Below are positions 61,936-64,000 of a stretch of 64,000 nt of DNA, piece by piece. Below the pieces are notes generated by a model, which worked only from the letters and a program-made list of their open reading frames with translations, did no database searches and was not told the DNA's origin. The stretch is from Holophagales bacterium (lineage in GTDB: Bacteria > Acidobacteriota > Thermoanaerobaculia > Multivoradales > Multivoraceae). Numbering within the stretch: the stretch's first letter is position 1; each line of letters starts with the position of its first letter. Both the position numbers and the translations under genes were made by a program. The DNA is taken from positions 62,001-126,000 of the forward strand of contig VXSP01000040.1 of assembly GCA_009837885.1 (NCBI GenBank). The letters run 5' to 3'.

Positions 61936-63023
61936 CGTCGGCGTTCGTTCGCCGCCCGGTCCTGGTGACGGGGCACCGCGGCTATCTCGGTTCGGTCATG
62001 GCGCCGTATCTGATCGAGCGCGGCTACGACGTCGTCGGGCTCGATACGGGCTACTTCGACGACTGCACGATCACTGCGGACCCCGTGCCGATCCCGTCGA
62101 TCCGCAAGGACATCCGGGATCTCGAGCCGGCCGACCTGCGCGCGTTTTACGCGGTGATCCATCTCGCCGCGCTCTCGAACGACCCGATCGGCAACCTGGA
62201 CGAGACGTGGACGGAGGAGATCAACCACCGTTCTTCCGTTCGCCTGGCCGAACTGGCGCGCGAGGCCGAAGTGCGCCGCTTCCTGTTCTCGTCTTCGTGC
62301 ATCATGTACGGCCAGTCCAGCGCGGAAACGGTCGACGAAACCTCGCCGCTCGACCCGCGGACTTTGTACGCGCGTTCCAAGGTGCGGAGCGAGGCGGCGA
62401 TCCGGGAGCTGGCGGGCGACGGTTTCTCGCCGACCTTCCTGCGCAACGGCACCGTCTACGGTCTGTCGCCGCGAATGCGTTTCGACACGGTCCTGAACGA
62501 CCTGACCGGCGCCGCCTTCGCCAACCGGCGGGTCGTCGTCTACGGCGACGGCAAGCCCTGGCGGCCGGTCGTCCACATCGAGGACGTGGCGGCGGCGTTC
62601 GGCCGCGTGCTCGAAGCGCCGGTCTCGGTGATTCAGAACGAGGCGTTCAACACCGGCGCCGACCACCTGAACCACCGCGTGATCGAACTCGCGGAGATCG
62701 CTGCCGATCTCGTGCCCGGCTGCGAGATCGAGGTTCGAGGCGAGCCGGGCGCCGACCAGCGCACGTACCGCGCCTCGTTCGAGAAGTTCGCCCGCGCGTT
62801 CCCGGGCTTCGAGTTCCGGGACGCTGCCGGCGGCGCGAAGCGGTTGATCGAGGACTATCGCCGCGTCGGCCTCGATGCGGCGCTCTACGGCGACGCGCGC
62901 TTCGTGCGGTTGCGCTGGCTCAACCGGCTGCTCGATTCGGGACGGCTGGACCGGTCGTTGCGCTGGAAGGCCGGCGCCGGCGAGGCAAACCCGGAGGCAG
63001 TAAACCCGGAGGAGAAGGGATGA
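61932..63023 (+). CDS. NAD-dependent sugar epimerase/dehydratase
   Basis: A 363-residue short-chain dehydrogenase of the extended type, with [18 protein letters not shown] (GxxGxxG) near the start, [11 protein letters not shown] and YARSK for catalysis (Tyr and Lys), and [20 protein letters not shown]. It probably acts on a nucleotide-heptose or nucleotide-hexose in the same operon. It starts in an ATGA overlap with the fused heptose gene and ends in another with the cupin gene, so translation is coupled in both directions. Confidence 0.85.
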   Translation: MTSAFVRRPVLVTGHRGYLGSVMAPYLIERGYDVVGLDTGYFDDCTITADPVPIPSIRKDIRDLEPADLRAFYAVIHLAALSNDPIGNLDETWTEEINHRSSVRLAELAREAEVRRFLFSSSCIMYGQSSAETVDETSPLDPRTLYARSKVRSEAAIRELAGDGFSPTFLRNGTVYGLSPRMRFDTVLNDLTGAAFANRRVVVYGDGKPWRPVVHIEDVAAAFGRVLEAPVSVIQNEAFNTGADHLNHRVIELAEIAADLVPGCEIEVRGEPGADQRTYRASFEKFARAFPGFEFRDAAGGAKRLIEDYRRVGLDAALYGDARFVRLRWLNRLLDSGRLDRSLRWKAGAGEANPEAVNPEEKG

Positions 63024-63469
63024 TCCACGGCGTCAAGGTGGTTCCGCTTCGTCAGATCGTCGACGAGCGGGGCAAGATCATGCACATGCTGAAGGCCACG
63101 GACGAGCACTTCCTCGGCTTCGGCGAGATCTACTTCTCGACCGCCTGGCCGGGAACGGTCAAGGCCTGGCACATCCACCGGTCGATGACCGTCAACAACG
63201 CGGTGATCAGCGGCCGGGCCAAGCTCGTCATGTACGACCTGCGCGAGGACTCGCCGACCCACGGCGAGCTCCAGGAGGTCTTCTTCGGCGAGGACAACTA
63301 CGTCCTGGTCCAGATCCCGCCCGGGATCGCCAACGGCTACAAGGCGTACGGCGACAGGCAGGTGATCATGGCGAACGCCGCGACCGAGCCGCACGATCCC
63401 GACGAGATGGAGCGGCTCGATCCGTTCACCGACCGGATCCCCTACGACTGGGCGCTCCAGCACGGCTGA
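63020..63469 (+). CDS. dTDP-4-dehydrorhamnose 3,5-epimerase-like cupin
   Basis: A 149-residue cupin with [33 protein letters not shown], and [15 protein letters not shown], the family pattern of RmlC-type nucleotide-sugar epimerases (His in HIH). It would epimerise a 4-keto sugar produced by the preceding enzyme, so the operon may make a 6-deoxy or epimerised heptose. The ATG overlaps the previous stop by four bases. Confidence 0.83.
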   Translation: MIHGVKVVPLRQIVDERGKIMHMLKATDEHFLGFGEIYFSTAWPGTVKAWHIHRSMTVNNAVISGRAKLVMYDLREDSPTHGELQEVFFGEDNYVLVQIPPGIANGYKAYGDRQVIMANAATEPHDPDEMERLDPFTDRIPYDWALQHG

Positions 63470-63490
63470 GTCGGCTGGGCCCTCGCTGAC

Positions 63491-64000
63491 GTGGACGCAT
63501 CGCGCCTGATCGTTACCCGCACGCCGTTGCGGGTGTCGCTGGTGGGCGGTGGCACCGACCTGCCGGCGTTCTACCGGCGGGAGAGCGGCGCCGTGCTCTC
63601 CACGACGATCGACCGCTACGTCTACGTCACGGTCAAGCGGCACAGCGAGCTCTTCTTCGAGCCGGTCCGCGTCAACTACTCGCGCAGCGAGCAGGTCGAG
63701 CGGATCGACGAACTGGACAACAACATCGCGCGCGAGTGTCTGCGCTTCGTGGGCGTCGACCCGCCGGTCTACATCTCGACGGTCGGCGACGTGCCGGCGT
63801 CCACCGGTCTCGGCGGCTCGAGCGCCTTCGCCGTCGGCCTGCTGAACGCGCTGCACTCCTACAAGGGCGAACGCGCATCGGCGGGGCAGTTGGCGGAGGA
63901 GGCCTGTCACATCGAGATCGACGTGCTGGGTGCGCGGATCGGCAAGCAGGATCAGTACGCGGCGGCCTATGGCGGACTCAACCTGCTGTCGTTCAAGCGG
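63491..64000 (+). CDS. D-glycero-D-manno-heptose 7-phosphate kinase-like GHMP kinase (partial)
   Basis: The gene runs off the window after 170 codons. It begins GTG (VDASRLIVTRTPLRVSLVGG) and shows the GHMP ATP-binding loop ASTGLGGSSAFAVGLLNAL and GTDLPAFYRRESGAVLSTTI, close to HddA-type kinases. It phosphorylates D-glycero-D-manno-heptose 7-phosphate at C1. With HddC-GmhB it makes the heptose activation branch complete except for GmhA, expected downstream. It lies 21 bases after the cupin gene. Confidence 0.88.
   Translation, partial: MDASRLIVTRTPLRVSLVGGGTDLPAFYRRESGAVLSTTIDRYVYVTVKRHSELFFEPVRVNYSRSEQVERIDELDNNIARECLRFVGVDPPVYISTVGDVPASTGLGGSSAFAVGLLNALHSYKGERASAGQLAEEACHIEIDVLGARIGKQDQYAAAYGGLNLLSFKR

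Noticed and set aside
1..64000. CRISPR array, tRNA or rRNA genes
   Set aside because: No evenly spaced direct repeats and no cloverleaf or rRNA-like conserved stretches were noticed on either strand.

Overview
The window comes from a high-GC Gram-negative bacterium. The evidence is outer-membrane barrel proteins, a TonB-dependent receptor, a tripartite RND pump and lipoproteins. The gene mix (c-type heme plus copper monooxygenase-like protein, several MpaB-type oxygenases, amine dehydrogenases, heptose genes, no plasmid or phage genes) would fit an uncultured marine or soil lineage such as Acidobacteriota. That placement is a guess; no rRNA or other marker gene is present.

Layout. 1-4.5 kb: end of a LuxR-type regulator; a PP-loop ATPase (DUF71)-AraC fusion overlapping an MpaB-family oxygenase; a wrecked copy of a GPP34-cytochrome P450 fusion gene. 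4.5-14.7 kb: accessory, partly decayed region with an outer-membrane barrel protein and a fragment of its paralogue, a short dispersed repeat in four copies, a HupE-like membrane protein, a START-domain protein, a sulfotransferase/GST block that is partly duplicated, and a large secreted LRR/CxxCH/FN3/Calx-beta protein. 14.8-25 kb (minus strand): a compact cluster reading RND pump, P450, MpaB oxygenase, outer-membrane factor, membrane-fusion protein, GH16 lipoprotein. 25-31 kb: SRPBCC protein, squalene/phytoene-synthase-like enzyme, third MpaB oxygenase, kynureninase, and a heme-c/copper monooxygenase-like protein. 31-40 kb: recC-recB-recD, overlapping head to tail. 40-42 kb: cobalamin riboswitch and BtuB-like receptor. 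42-46 kb (minus): a squalene-hopene-cyclase remnant, an intact GPP34-P450 fusion and a sulfotransferase. 46-54.6 kb: methyltransferase, AAA ATPase, surface-glycan genes (flippase, GT-C membrane protein, GT2, sulfatase-like lipoprotein) and a HicAB toxin-antitoxin pair with a perfect inverted repeat. 54.7-60.7 kb: three flavin amine oxidoreductases around a divergent promoter. 60.7 kb to the end: an ADP/GDP-heptose-type operon (HddC-GmhB fusion, epimerase, cupin epimerase, GHMP kinase running off the edge).

How it may work together. Three MpaB-family heme oxygenases, two complete P450s, one P450 wreck, a squalene-synthase-like enzyme, a cyclase remnant, two lipid-pocket proteins (START, SRPBCC), two sulfotransferases, two GSTs and an RND exporter lie within 46 kb. 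P450 and MpaB genes are neighbours at two separate places. I infer an isoprenoid or other lipid oxidation, conjugation and export system. The most unusual parts are the GPP34-P450 fusion, seen once intact and once as a wreck, and the export cluster in which P450 and MpaB sit between the RND pump gene and the genes for its two partner proteins.
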